From positions 62,001 through 126,000 of the forward strand of contig MLDA01000006.1 in NCBI GenBank assembly GCA_023896275.1: a DNA stretch of 64,000 bases, given 5' to 3'. The notes under the pieces are model-generated. The model did no database searches. It was not told where the DNA came from and was given only the letters and a program-made list of their open reading frames with translations. The position numbers and the translations under genes were made by a program. This DNA comes from Kocuria rosea subsp. polaris (lineage in GTDB: Bacteria > Actinomycetota > Actinomycetes > Actinomycetales > Micrococcaceae). Position 1 is the stretch's first letter; each line of letters starts with the position of its first letter. This document shows positions 17,807-26,097 of this stretch, piece by piece.

Positions 17807-17835
17807 ATACAAGCCAATCGCTCACCGGGAGTCAA
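17807..17835 (-). promoter_or_regulatory. Promoter of the ABC-2 exporter operon
   Basis: On the minus strand TTGACT (17835-17830) and TTGTAT (17812-17807) are spaced by 17 bases, a near-consensus promoter, with the chosen GTG start about 30 bases downstream. It decides against the longer start at 17825. Confidence 0.6.
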
Positions 17836-17941
17836 CGACAGTAGACCGACACGCAAATCATCCTGAGGATTGACGCCCCTACGCCGTGGATCTGAGATAC
17901 TCGCGGCAGAGTACCGGAACAAACGGAAGGAACTAGATCCC

Positions 17942-18463
17942 ATGAGCAACTACCCCGTGGCACCCGAACCCCAGGAAACCGCCGCACCCGAGCCCGCGAA
18001 GTTCGCGCTGCTGAAGAAGCTGACACTCGTCTCGGCAGCCCTCTACCTCATCTCGACGCTCGTCTCCCTGCCGGCCGCGATGGACACCAGCGCCGTGCGC
18101 GAGCAGCTGGAGTTGTCCGGAGTCCCCGTCGACGACGCCACGCTCCAGGCGACGCAGGCCATGGCAGTCGGCAGCGCGGTCGCCATGCTCGTCGTCGGCC
18201 TCGGCCTCTACGCACTGGTGATCATCGGCCTCTACAAGCGCAAGAACTGGGCGCGCGTCCTCGGCATCATCTTCGCGATCATCTCCCTGGTGGGCTTCCT
18301 GATCAGCCTGTTCGCCAGCGGGCTGATGCCGACTGCCGCCAGCACGTCAGTCTTCACCACGATCCTGGGCATCGTCTCCGCCCTGGTGACCGTCTACTGG
18401 CTGGTGCTCGCCTTCAGCTCGCAGGTGACCGAGTACCTGCGCAAGCCGAGCCCGCTGGTCTAG
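17942..18463 (+). CDS. Hypothetical four-helix membrane protein
   Basis: 173 residues. A Pro/Glu-rich cytoplasmic N terminus (PVAPEPQETAAPEPAKF) precedes four predicted membrane helices: KLTLVSAALYLISTLVSLP, AMAVGSAVAMLVVGLGLYAL, VLGIIFAIISLVGFLISLF and ILGIVSALVTVYWLVLAF. This layout is common among small actinobacterial membrane proteins of unknown function. ATG 17942 has AAGGAA about 10 bases upstream. It stands alone, with a strong hairpin terminator 24 bases after the stop. Confidence 0.75.
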   Translation: MSNYPVAPEPQETAAPEPAKFALLKKLTLVSAALYLISTLVSLPAAMDTSAVREQLELSGVPVDDATLQATQAMAVGSAVAMLVVGLGLYALVIIGLYKRKNWARVLGIIFAIISLVGFLISLFASGLMPTAASTSVFTTILGIVSALVTVYWLVLAFSSQVTEYLRKPSPLV

Positions 18464-18487
18464 CCGCCCGCCACATTCTGTACAACA

Positions 18488-18524
18488 GCGTCCCCGCACC
18501 GAATCGCGTTCGGTGCGGGGACGC
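18488..18524. terminator. Strong hairpin terminator after the membrane protein gene
   Basis: A perfect 16-bp stem (18488-18503 with 18509-18524) and a 5-base TCGCG loop, right after the plus-strand gene and before the convergent kinase gene. There is no long T tract, as is usual in high-GC actinobacteria. Its core (GTCCCCGCACCGA with TCGGTGCGGGGAC) recurs almost unchanged in the hairpin at 19523-19577. Confidence 0.75.
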
Positions 18525-18600
18525 CGTCGTCTTGGACAGACGGGCACGTCCGCATCGTCCGCAAGGCCGACGCCTGAACCCTCCGCGCCTGATGCGTGGC

Positions 18601-19491
18601 TCAGCCGGCATCGAGGAAGGACTGGGCAGCCTCCCGGTGTTCGTTCTCACCGGTCAACAACGCGAACTCGACGTACGCCAGGGCACTGGCTCCCAGCAGA
18701 GCCGCGCCCCGTTCAGCGAGCCGGTCCGGCACGACTCCCCCTGCCTCCCGGTAGGCATCGAGGACGATCCCGAAATCCTCGGGCGTCGACAGCGACTGCT
18801 GCAGAGCGAAATCGACCGTCGGGTCGGTGACCTTGGCCGTCGTCCAGTCGAGGACCGCGAGAATGCCCGCGTCGTCCCCGAGGAGCAGGTGCGCCGGGTA
18901 GAGCTCGCCGTGGCTGAACCTCATCGCGTCGGACCACATCGAGTCATCGTCGATCCACCGGCCCCAACGTTCGCGGGCGCCCGCCGGGACATCGAACTCG
19001 GCCACAGCGGCGTCGAGCCGGTCGCGCCAGGCGGAGCGGACGATCTCCGACGTCTCGACGACGATTCCAGCCTCACGCGCCTGCTGCACGTCCGCGGTGT
19101 GCAGCTCGGCGAGCAGACGCCCGAAGGACCGCAGGTACGCGGGCGCGCCCGCGTCGAAGTGCATGACGGGTGCGCCAACCTCGTCGAGGGTCATGCCCGG
19201 CTCCCCCGGGAGCAGCGGGTAGGCGATCAGTTCCTCGGTGGCGATCCGCCAATCCGGGATCGCGACGCTGAGGCGCGGGCGCGCAAAATCGAGAATGCGG
19301 TGCTCATCCGCAATCTTGGCCGAGACGTCGGCCCGGCGCGGCACACGCAAGACCCATTCCTGCCCCGCGTGATCGGTGGCGATGGCGACCTGATAGTCGA
19401 GTCCGGCCTCGATGACGCGCATCGCGTCCGGGCCCATCGTCAGCCCGTGGTGCGACGCGAGGTGGACCAGGGTGTCGTTGTCGTTTTCCAT
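18601..19491 (-). CDS. Macrolide 2'-phosphotransferase-like kinase
   Basis: 296-residue aminoglycoside/macrolide phosphotransferase (APH) fold protein. The catalytic-loop region reads HGELYPAHLLL, where the canonical HGDxxxxN of APH enzymes is HGE...H, with the His seen in Mph-type macrolide kinases; AVLDWTTAKVTDPTVDFA supplies the metal-binding Asp. N-terminal nucleotide-binding region: WVLRVPRR. By family resemblance it may phosphorylate macrolides at the 2'-OH; intrinsic mph genes are known in related actinobacteria. Substrate is not proved, and the Asp-to-Glu change in the loop makes activity uncertain. ATG 19491 follows GAAGAG. It is a single gene enclosed by two similar hairpins. Confidence 0.78.
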   Translation of the reverse strand: MENDNDTLVHLASHHGLTMGPDAMRVIEAGLDYQVAIATDHAGQEWVLRVPRRADVSAKIADEHRILDFARPRLSVAIPDWRIATEELIAYPLLPGEPGMTLDEVGAPVMHFDAGAPAYLRSFGRLLAELHTADVQQAREAGIVVETSEIVRSAWRDRLDAAVAEFDVPAGARERWGRWIDDDSMWSDAMRFSHGELYPAHLLLGDDAGILAVLDWTTAKVTDPTVDFALQQSLSTPEDFGIVLDAYREAGGVVPDRLAERGAALLGASALAYVEFALLTGENEHREAAQSFLDAG

Positions 19492-19522
19492 CTCTTCACT
19501 TTTTCACGCCGCTACGGCCCTG

Positions 19523-19577
19523 ACAACGACGACGTCCCCGCGCCGAAGATCGCTCGGTGCGGGGACGTCGTCGTTGT
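19523..19577. terminator. Long hairpin terminator after folD
   Basis: A 24-bp stem (19523-19546 with 19554-19577, one G-U wobble) with a 7-base loop, between the folD stop and the kinase start. It can end glyA-folD transcription on the minus strand. Its middle repeats the stem core of the hairpin at 18488-18524. Confidence 0.75.
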
Positions 19578-19590
19578 GTGCAGGTAGCCG

Positions 19591-20478
19591 CTAGGCGATG
19601 CCAGCCTGACGCTCGGCGGCCTCGACCACGTTCGTCATGAGCAGCGCGACCGTCATCGGGCCGACCCCGCCGGGGTTCGGCGAGAGGAAGCCCGCGACCT
19701 CAGCCACACCTGGATCGACGTCGCCGTAGACCTTCTGCTTGCCCGTCTCTGGATTCTCCTCGCGGGTCACACCCACGTCGAGCACCGCGGCGCCCGGCTT
19801 GACGTGCTCCGGCTTGACGATGTGCTTGACGCCGGCGGCGGCCACGATCACGTCGGCCTGCTGCAGGAAGGGCGCCATGTCCGGCGTGCCGGTGTGCACC
19901 TGCGTGACCGTGGCGTTGACCGATCGACGCGCGAGCAGCAGCCCCATGGGGCGGCCGATCGTCACACCGCGGCCGACGACCACGACGTGCTTGCCGGCGA
20001 GGTCGTAGTCGTTGCGCAGCAGCAGCTCGATCACGCCGCGGGGCGTGCACGGCAGCGGCGTCGCAATCGGCCCGTTGACGTTGAGGACCAGACGCCCGAG
20101 GTTCGTCGGGTGCAGGCCGTCGGCGTCCTTGGCCGGGTCGATGCGCTCGAGGATCGCGTCGGTGTCGAGGTGCTTGGGCAGGGGCAGCTGCACGATGTAG
20201 CCGTGGCAGGAGTCGTCCGCGTTGAGCTCATCGATCAGCGCCTCGACTTCTTCCTGCGTGGCGTCTGCCGGCAATTCGCGCTGGATCGAGTTCATCCCGA
20301 TCGCCTCGGACTGCTTGTGCTTCATGCCCACGTACAGCTGCGACGCCGGGTCCGCACCCACCAGCACCGTGGCGATGCCCGGGGTGATTCCCTTGGCCTT
20401 GAGCGCGGCGACGCGCTCGACCAGCTCGTCCTTGATCGCCGCCGATGCGGCCTTGCCATCGAGAATTTGTGCCGTCAT
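19591..20478 (-). CDS. folD: Methylene-THF dehydrogenase/methenyl-THF cyclohydrolase
   Basis: 295-residue bifunctional FolD, converting 5,10-methylene-THF to 10-formyl-THF with NADP+. Catalytic Tyr49 and Lys53 lie in YVGMKHK, followed by [24 protein letters not shown], the nucleotide-binding [17 protein letters not shown] and the C-terminal [17 protein letters not shown] 20478 is chosen because homology begins there; an in-frame ATG at 20505 overlapping the glyA stop would add nine residues. It is co-transcribed behind glyA under the ZTP riboswitch, so serine-derived C1 units from glyA feed straight into formyl-THF. Confidence 0.94.
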   Translation of the reverse strand: MTAQILDGKAASAAIKDELVERVAALKAKGITPGIATVLVGADPASQLYVGMKHKQSEAIGMNSIQRELPADATQEEVEALIDELNADDSCHGYIVQLPLPKHLDTDAILERIDPAKDADGLHPTNLGRLVLNVNGPIATPLPCTPRGVIELLLRNDYDLAGKHVVVVGRGVTIGRPMGLLLARRSVNATVTQVHTGTPDMAPFLQQADVIVAAAGVKHIVKPEHVKPGAAVLDVGVTREENPETGKQKVYGDVDPGVAEVAGFLSPNPGGVGPMTVALLMTNVVEAAERQAGIA

Positions 20479-20498
20479 CGCGCCGGTGCCCGCCTCGC

Positions 20499-21788
20499 TT
20501 ACCATTCCTCGTGACCCGGGTAGAGCGGGAAGGCCTCGGCCAGCGCGTCGACGCGTGCCTTGAGGGCTTCCTTGTCCGCCGCCTGGCCGCTGATGAGCGC
20601 GGTGGCGATGATGTCGGCGACCTCGATGAACTCCGTCTCGCCGAAACCGCGGGTGGCCAGAGCCGGCGTGCCGATCCGCAGACCGGAGGTCACCATCGGC
20701 GGGCGCGGGTCGAACGGGACCGCGTTGCGGTTCACGGTGATGCCGATTTCGTGCAGGAGATCCTCAGCCTGCTGGCCGTCGAGCTCGGAATTGCGCAGGT
20801 CGACAAGGGCCAGGTGCACGTCGGTGCCGCCCGTGAGGACCGAGACGCCGGCTTCCGCGACGTCGGCCTGGTTGAGGCGGTCGGCGAGGGCACGCGCACC
20901 GGCGAGAGTGCGCTCCTGGCGCTCGCGGAACTCCTCGGAGGCGGCAATCTTGAAGGCCACGGCCTTGCCGGCGATCGCGTGCATGAGGGGCCCGCCCTGC
21001 TGGCCTGGGAAGACGTTGGAGTTGATCTTCTTGTACAGATCGAGGTCGTTCGTGAGGATCAGGCCGGAACGCGGGCCGGCCAAGGTCTTGTGCACGGTGG
21101 ACGAGACGATGTCGGCGTGCGGGACCGGGCTCGGGTGCAGGCCGGCTGCCACCAGACCGGCGAAGTGGGCCATGTCGACCCAGAGCTTGGCGCCAACCTC
21201 GTCGGCGATCTCGCGGAACTTCGCGAAGTCGAGCTGGCGCGGGTACGCGGACCAGCCGGCAATGATGACGTCCGGCTTCTCGGTGATGGCCTGCTCGCGC
21301 AGCTTGTCCATGTCCACGGTGAAGGTCTCGGGGTCGACTTCGTAGGCGGCAACTTCGTAGAGCTTGCCGGAGAAGTTCAGCTTCATGCCGTGGGTCAGGT
21401 GACCGCCGTGGGCAAGCGAAAGGCCGAGGATCTTGTCGCCCGGCTCGATGAGTGCGGCCAGGACGGCGGCGTTCGCCGAAGCACCCGAGTGGGGCTGAAC
21501 GTTGGCGTACTTGGCGCCGAAGAGCTCCTTGGCGCGGTCGCGGGCCAGGTTCTCGGCGACGTCGACGTGCTCGCAACCGCCGTAGTAGCGACGTCCGGGG
21601 TAGCCTTCCGCGTACTTGTTGGTCAGCACGGAGCCCTGCGCTTCGAGAACGGCGCGCGGGGCGAAGTTCTCGGAGGCGATCATCTCCAGGGTGTTGCGCT
21701 GGCGTCCCAGTTCGGCTTCGAGGACCGCGGCGATCTCCGGGTCCAGCTCAGCGAGGGAACGGTTGGTCACGTTCGAGTCAGTGCTCAA
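20499..21788 (-). CDS. glyA: Serine hydroxymethyltransferase
   Basis: 429-residue PLP enzyme interconverting serine and glycine with THF/methylene-THF. Schiff-base Lys234 is in [38 protein letters not shown] and [11 protein letters not shown] are the expected substrate and PLP-binding blocks. TTG start at 21788 follows AAGGAG at 7-base spacing. First gene of the glyA-folD operon, with a 346-base upstream region containing a ZTP riboswitch; this predicts higher expression when ZTP/ZMP accumulates, i.e. when formyl-THF is short. Confidence 0.95.
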   Translation of the reverse strand: MSTDSNVTNRSLAELDPEIAAVLEAELGRQRNTLEMIASENFAPRAVLEAQGSVLTNKYAEGYPGRRYYGGCEHVDVAENLARDRAKELFGAKYANVQPHSGASANAAVLAALIEPGDKILGLSLAHGGHLTHGMKLNFSGKLYEVAAYEVDPETFTVDMDKLREQAITEKPDVIIAGWSAYPRQLDFAKFREIADEVGAKLWVDMAHFAGLVAAGLHPSPVPHADIVSSTVHKTLAGPRSGLILTNDLDLYKKINSNVFPGQQGGPLMHAIAGKAVAFKIAASEEFRERQERTLAGARALADRLNQADVAEAGVSVLTGGTDVHLALVDLRNSELDGQQAEDLLHEIGITVNRNAVPFDPRPPMVTSGLRIGTPALATRGFGETEFIEVADIIATALISGQAADKEALKARVDALAEAFPLYPGHEEW

Positions 21789-21879
21789 TCTTTGCTCCTT
21801 GTCGAGAAGGCAGTTCTATTTCGGCGTGGACGGGCAGCAGGAAGCGCATCCACCGTCTGTGGTGGGCAGGCCCCTGCTC

Positions 21880-21965
21880 GACCCTGGGCCCAGGCGCGCG
21901 GTCCGGATAGGTCTCATGGTGCCGCTCCCTGGTGGTTATCCACCTCACGCCAGTCGCGACGGTTC
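21880..21965 (-). promoter_or_regulatory. ZTP/ZMP riboswitch (pfl RNA) upstream of glyA-folD
   Basis: On the minus strand the segment starting at 21960 reads GTCGCGACTGGCG, then a short GTGG...CCACC hairpin, then AGGGAGC, a variable linker of about 20 bases, and CGCGCGCCTGGGC (21900-21888). These conserved blocks, in this order, are those of the pfl motif, the ZTP riboswitch class that controls glyA, folD and purH in actinobacteria. The distal GCGCCTGGGC strand closes the ligand pocket. About 90 bases of expression platform separate it from the glyA ribosome-binding site, with no T tract, so translational control or a GC-rich terminator is more likely than a classical intrinsic terminator. 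Confidence 0.85.
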
Positions 21966-22121
21966 CACTCTATCGGAGATGGGGCCAAGGATCCGGCCTC
22001 GATTTCATGCCCGTCACGTTCGCGTCACAGCGGTGTCATATGACGAGAAACGTTCCAACGGGCGAGGCGTGCCGGCTGTATCGGCGCTCACCTCCTGCGC
22101 GCGCGGGCACCCTGGGGCGAC

Positions 22122-22127
22122 TACCCT
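22122..22127 (+). promoter_or_regulatory. -10 box for leaderless purU
   Basis: TACCCT lies 7 bases before GTG 22135, the spacing expected when transcription begins at the start codon. No ribosome-binding site is seen before the GTG, which supports a leaderless message. Confidence 0.45.
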
Positions 22128-22134
22128 TGTGCGG

Positions 22135-23028
22135 GTGAGCATCGAATCAACTACTGGCGAGAACACCCCTGCTACCGCACCCGCGGCACGAAACTTCATC
22201 GTGACGCTCTCGTGCGCGGATCAGCCCGGAATCGTGCACGCGGTCTCCGGCGCCCTGCTGCTGACGGGCTGCAACATCACGGAGTCTCAGCAGTTCGAAT
22301 CCCCGGAGACGGGAACGTTTTTCATGCGCGTGGCCGTCGCGACGGCGTCCACCCAGGCTGAGGTGTGGGGTTCGCTCGAGCCGGTTTCCCAGGCGTTCGG
22401 CATGCAGCTCGACGTGTTCGACGCAGCGCGCCCTGCCCGCACACTCATCATGTGTTCGAAAGAGGGCCACGCCCTCAACGACCTGCTATTCCAGCAGCGC
22501 GCCGGCATGCTCTCGATCGAGGTGCCGCTGATCGTCTCCAACCACGCTGACCTGCGCCCGATGGCCGAGTTCTACGGGGTGCCCTTCGTGCACCTGCCCG
22601 TCACGAAGGACAACAAGACCGACGCCGAGGCACGCCTCCTGGAACTCGTGGCCGAGCACCAGATCGATGTGGTGGTTCTGGCCCGCTACATGCAGATCCT
22701 CTCCAACGACCTGTGCCGCGAGTTGAACGGGCGGGCGATCAACATCCACCACTCGTTCCTGCCGTCCTTCAAAGGTGCGAAGCCCTACCACCAGGCACAC
22801 GCTCGCGGCGTGAAACTGATCGGCGCGACGGCCCACTACGTGACGGCTGACCTGGACGAGGGCCCGATCATCGAGCAGGAGGTCATCCGCGTGAACCACG
22901 CGCAGACCCCGCAGCAGTTCGTGGCCCTGGGCCGCGACGTCGAGGGCCGCACTCTGGCCACGGCCGTGCAGTGGCACGCGCAGCACCGCGTCCTGCTCGA
23001 CGGCACCCGCACGGTCGTCTTCAACTAG
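22135..23028 (+). CDS. purU: Formyltetrahydrofolate deformylase
   Basis: 297-residue enzyme that hydrolyses 10-formyl-THF to THF and formate. An N-terminal ACT domain (about residues 22-95, TLSCADQPGIVHAVSGALL) is followed by a formyltransferase-fold domain with NIHHSFLPSFKGAKPYHQA (catalytic Asn and His) and IGATAHYVTADLDEGPII (catalytic Asp). GTG 22135 is chosen from the -10 spacing. It is divergent from glyA-folD, so formyl-THF formation and removal genes share one intergenic region. PurU balances the C1 pool and, in E. coli, responds to glycine and methionine. Confidence 0.93.
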   Translation: MSIESTTGENTPATAPAARNFIVTLSCADQPGIVHAVSGALLLTGCNITESQQFESPETGTFFMRVAVATASTQAEVWGSLEPVSQAFGMQLDVFDAARPARTLIMCSKEGHALNDLLFQQRAGMLSIEVPLIVSNHADLRPMAEFYGVPFVHLPVTKDNKTDAEARLLELVAEHQIDVVVLARYMQILSNDLCRELNGRAINIHHSFLPSFKGAKPYHQAHARGVKLIGATAHYVTADLDEGPIIEQEVIRVNHAQTPQQFVALGRDVEGRTLATAVQWHAQHRVLLDGTRTVVFN

Positions 23029-23057
23029 TCAGGCACGAGGGCGCCGCACGGCAACAA

Positions 23058-23564
23058 TCAGGACTGCGGCACCTGACGGCCCATCATGATGCCGAGCACA
23101 CTCAGGGCCACACCGGCCGCCGCACTGACGCCGTAGAGCCACATTCCCCACGGCGCGTAGTCGCCGCCATCGATCAAGAAGGTATCGGCCAGCATCATCC
23201 CGGGCGCAAACGACACGAACCAATGAGCAGGTGCCGCCAGCAGCAGGAGCAGCAGTGAGAGCACGAGCGCCGTACCCGTCGAGATTCTCCGCCGCAACGC
23301 AGCGATCAGGACGGCGGCTGCCAACACGATGCCGATGGCGGCCCACCCGATCACCACAGGTGCATTCAGGGACTTCCCCACCCCATCCATCGCGGCAGCA
23401 ATGTCCGCCAGCGAAGCCCCCGGTACCGCAGCCAGCGGATTCCAGACCAGGATCTGCAGGGCACCCGCGACTGCGTAGAGCGCGACACACGCCAGACCCG
23501 CCAGAGCGATCACGACGGGACATCGCCGGTTCCCGGTGACATCATGTTCAACGACGACTCGCAT
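23058..23564 (-). CDS. Hypothetical four-helix membrane protein
   Basis: 168 residues, no family recognised. Four predicted helices: VVIALAGLACVALYAVAGAL, VVIGWAAIGIVLAAAVLIAA, ALVLSLLLLLLAAPAHWFV and MWLYGVSAAAGVALSVLGI. The loop between helices 3 and 4 is acidic (DTFLIDGGDYAPWG). ATG 23564 follows GGAAAGG with good spacing; the frame continues upstream but without conserved character. It lies alone between purU and rlmC, convergent with purU. Confidence 0.65.
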   Translation of the reverse strand: MRVVVEHDVTGNRRCPVVIALAGLACVALYAVAGALQILVWNPLAAVPGASLADIAAAMDGVGKSLNAPVVIGWAAIGIVLAAAVLIAALRRRISTGTALVLSLLLLLLAAPAHWFVSFAPGMMLADTFLIDGGDYAPWGMWLYGVSAAAGVALSVLGIMMGRQVPQS

Positions 23565-23652
23565 GCCGCCACCTTTCCAAGGGATCGGAGGACTGGTCTT
23601 CGTTCTCGTCAGTTCTATTGCCGTCGCAGGGCCTACCCCGTGCTGGAGATGC

Positions 23653-24834
23653 TCAGCTGCGGGCAAGCAGCGTGATGACCTCATAGTGGTTCGACTGCGG
23701 GAACATGTCCATCACGCGCGCCTTGACCGGCCTCAGCGACGGCATGAGCTCCAGGTCCTTCGCCAGCGTCACCGCATTGCAGCTCGAATAGAGCACGTGC
23801 CGGATCCCCGACGCCTCCAGCCATCCGGCCAGCTCCGCGCCGGTCCCCCGCCGCGGCGGGTTCACCACGACCAGCTCCGGCAGCTCGTCCGGCGCCGCGC
23901 CCAGCGCGAATTCCGTGGCATCGCCGGCCGCGAACTCGACGCCGTCCAGCCCGAGCTCGTCGCGCGTCAGCTCGGCACTCGCCACGGCCTCCGCGCTCAG
24001 CTCGATGCCGGTCACGCGGCGGTCCGGTCGGGCGCCGCCGCGCCGCGCGCCGTCGTCGTACGCCGTTCTTCCCGCGCCCGCGGCGAGGTGCAGCGCGAAG
24101 CCGCCGACCCCGCAGTACAGGTCCCACACGCTGGCGGGCCCCACCTCGTTGACCCACGCCGCACCCTGCCGATAGAGCGCCGCACCGACCTCGGTATTCG
24201 TCTGGAAGAAGCTGCGCGGCAGCAGATGCAGTCCGATCCCGTTGACCTGCATCGTCAGCGACGTCTGCGCGGTCAGCGGGATCTCGGATTCGCCCTCGAG
24301 CACGGCTTTGTGTGCGGGTTGCAGGTTAGCGCTGGCCACGCGCAGGGCCGGCAGGCGTTCGATGAGCCCGGGCAGGTGCTCGCGCAGGACGGGGACGAGG
24401 GCGTCGCTGCGCAGCACGAAACGCACCATCAGCTCACCCGACGGCGCCTCGGTCACCAACAGATACTTCAGCTCGCCCGTGCGGGTCAGCACGTCGTACG
24501 GGGTCAGGCGGGCCGCGCGGATCAGGTTCGAGAGCACGCGCAGCGCCTCGGCGATCCCGGGGGTGATGAGGCCGCAGCGCCGCAGGTCGATCCCGTGGCC
24601 GTCGGCGTCGAGAATGCCGATGCGCGGGTGGCGCGTGCTGCCCGAGACCACCATCTTCGCCTTATTGCGGAAGCCGGATTCGGCACCGACGAACGGCTCG
24701 AGCCACTCGATGCCCGGGTGCGCCGCGAGCAGGTGGCGGCAGTGCGCTTCCTTGCCGGCGACCTGTTCCGCGTGGTCCTGGCCCATCAGGGTGCAGGAGC
24801 GGCAGCGGCCGGCGTCGTAGTAGTCGCATTGCAT
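23653..24834 (-). CDS. rlmC: 23S rRNA (uracil-747 C5)-methyltransferase
   Basis: 393-residue RumA/RumB/TrmA-type RNA m5U methyltransferase. The N terminus MQCDYYDAGRCRSC gives Cys residues for the 4Fe-4S cluster (further Cys at CRHLL); SFFQTNTEVG, DLYCGVGGFALHLA (SAM site), VVNPPRRGTG and the nucleophile region YSSCNAVTLAKDL are present. Lack of the N-terminal TRAM domain of RlmD and the short length point to RlmC. ATG 24834 lies 7 bases after TAGGAT (24842-24847), so leaderless; homology also begins at this Met. Divergent from the carbonic-anhydrase-like gene with only 59 bases between starts. Confidence 0.88.
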   Translation of the reverse strand: MQCDYYDAGRCRSCTLMGQDHAEQVAGKEAHCRHLLAAHPGIEWLEPFVGAESGFRNKAKMVVSGSTRHPRIGILDADGHGIDLRRCGLITPGIAEALRVLSNLIRAARLTPYDVLTRTGELKYLLVTEAPSGELMVRFVLRSDALVPVLREHLPGLIERLPALRVASANLQPAHKAVLEGESEIPLTAQTSLTMQVNGIGLHLLPRSFFQTNTEVGAALYRQGAAWVNEVGPASVWDLYCGVGGFALHLAAGAGRTAYDDGARRGGARPDRRVTGIELSAEAVASAELTRDELGLDGVEFAAGDATEFALGAAPDELPELVVVNPPRRGTGAELAGWLEASGIRHVLYSSCNAVTLAKDLELMPSLRPVKARVMDMFPQSNHYEVITLLARS

Positions 24835-24893
24835 GCGGACAATCCTAGTTCCGCGCGCGGAACCTGGACGACGCCGGCAGTAGGGTGAGAGCC

Positions 24894-25415
24894 ATGGCAC
24901 ACCTGATCGAAATCAATGGCAAGAAGCCCGTAGTTCACGCGGGCGCGTTCGTCGCGCCGACCGCCGTGCTCAGCGGGGATGTGGTCCTCGAGGACGGCGC
25001 CAGCGCCTTCTACGGGGTCTCCGCGCGCGGCGACTCGGACGCGATCCGTATCGGCGCGGGGACGAACCTGCAGGACAACGTGGTGGTGCACGCCGACCGC
25101 GGCGTGCCCTGCACGGTGGGCGCCGGCGTCTCCGTGGGCCACGCCGCCGTGATCCACGGCTGCACGATCGGCGACGGCTGCCTGATCGGCATGAGCGCGA
25201 CCATCATGAACGGGGCCGTCATCGGCGAACAGTCGCTCGTGGCCGCGGGCGCGCTGGTGCTGGAGGGCACGCACGTGCCGCCGCGCTCGCTTGTGGCCGG
25301 TGTGCCGGCCAAGGTGCGGCGGGAGTTGACCGACGAAGAGGTCGCGTCCTTGGGCACCAACGCCGAGACCTACCTGGAACTGGCAGCCCAGCACCGGGCC
25401 GCGACGCAGCAGTAA
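24894..25415 (+). CDS. Gamma-carbonic-anhydrase-family hexapeptide protein
   Basis: 173-residue left-handed beta-helix protein of the YrdA/PaaY/CaiE group. Hexapeptide repeats run from about residue 20 to 140, with the His ligands of the gamma-CA metal site in NVVVHAD, VSVGHAAVIHG. A C-terminal helix (LTDEEVASLGTNAETYLELA) packs against the trimer. Bacterial relatives range from active Zn/Fe carbonic anhydrases to CoA thioesterases; activity cannot be read from sequence. ATG 24894 follows TAGGGT (24881-24886) by 7 bases, suggesting a leaderless transcript. Cytoplasmic. Confidence 0.85.
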   Translation: MAHLIEINGKKPVVHAGAFVAPTAVLSGDVVLEDGASAFYGVSARGDSDAIRIGAGTNLQDNVVVHADRGVPCTVGAGVSVGHAAVIHGCTIGDGCLIGMSATIMNGAVIGEQSLVAAGALVLEGTHVPPRSLVAGVPAKVRRELTDEEVASLGTNAETYLELAAQHRAATQQ

Positions 25416-25452
25416 GACGGCAGGCGGCGGCGAACTCATTCTAAAGAACTCT

Positions 25453-25481
25453 TGCTAAAGACTTCTTTAGGTAGGTAGAGT
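25453..25481 (+). promoter_or_regulatory. Promoter and operator of the ArsR-MFS pair
   Basis: TTGCTA (25453-25458), a 17-base spacer and TAGAGT (25476-25481) form a clear promoter with the ATG 8 bases downstream of the -10. Inside the spacer, 25455-25470 is a perfect inverted repeat, CTAAAGA-CT-TCTTTAG, and a half-site CTAAAGAA lies at 25441-25448. A repressor bound there would block RNA polymerase directly. Confidence 0.65.
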
Positions 25482-25488
25482 GGGCGCC

Positions 25489-26097
25489 ATGGAACCCACC
25501 GAGTACACCCCGAAACCGGGCGAGAAGGTCAGCACCGACCCCACGCAGATCCGCGCGCTCGCACACCCGACGCGGCTCGCGCTGCTGGACTTCCTGGGCA
25601 CGGTCGCGCAGGCCACCGCCACCGAGTGCGCCGAGGCGATCGGCGAGTCCGTCGCCAGCTGCTCGTTCCACCTGCGCTCCCTTGCGCAGCACGGATTCGT
25701 AGAACCCGGAGAACCCTCTGGCCGCCAGAAACCCTGGAAGAAGGTGTACGGATCCTTCTCCCAGGTCATCGATCCGGACGAGCCGGGCGGGGCGGACGCC
25801 GTCGCCGCCATGGGCGCCCTGTCGATCCGTCGTGAGGCCGAGCGGTTGCAGGACTTCATGGCCCAGCTGCCGTCCTTCACGACCGAGGACGGCAATCGCA
25901 ACGTCGTGACGACGTCATCCTTCTACGCGACCGACGCGGAGATGGCCGACGTGCGCGAAGTCCTCCTCGGCCTCGCCGAACGCTTCGCCGGCCGCGGCCA
26001 GGAGCCCGACTCCCGCCCAGAGGGGTCGCGCCGGGTGCACCTGTTCGGCGCCCTCACCCTCGACGTCGCCGACGCTCGCCGGAAGGACCGGTCATGA
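25489..26097 (+). CDS. ArsR-like winged-helix regulator
   Basis: 202-residue regulator with an N-terminal ArsR/HTH_20-type winged helix (about residues 15-85): DPTQIRALAHPTRLALLDFL, TATECAEAIGESVASCSFHL (recognition helix), QHGFVEPGEPSGRQKPWKKV (wing). The C-terminal half is helical and may bind a ligand; no metal-binding Cys cluster is seen. ATG 25489 is 7 bases after the -10, so leaderless; the upstream GTG 25480 would fall inside the -10. It overlaps the MFS gene by 4 bases (ATGA) and probably represses both by binding the palindrome in their promoter. Confidence 0.86.
   Translation: MEPTEYTPKPGEKVSTDPTQIRALAHPTRLALLDFLGTVAQATATECAEAIGESVASCSFHLRSLAQHGFVEPGEPSGRQKPWKKVYGSFSQVIDPDEPGGADAVAAMGALSIRREAERLQDFMAQLPSFTTEDGNRNVVTTSSFYATDAEMADVREVLLGLAERFAGRGQEPDSRPEGSRRVHLFGALTLDVADARRKDRS

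Noticed and set aside
17825-17827. GTG 17825 as the start of the exporter ATPase
   Set aside because: It lies between the -35 and -10 of a good promoter, so it would not be in the transcript.
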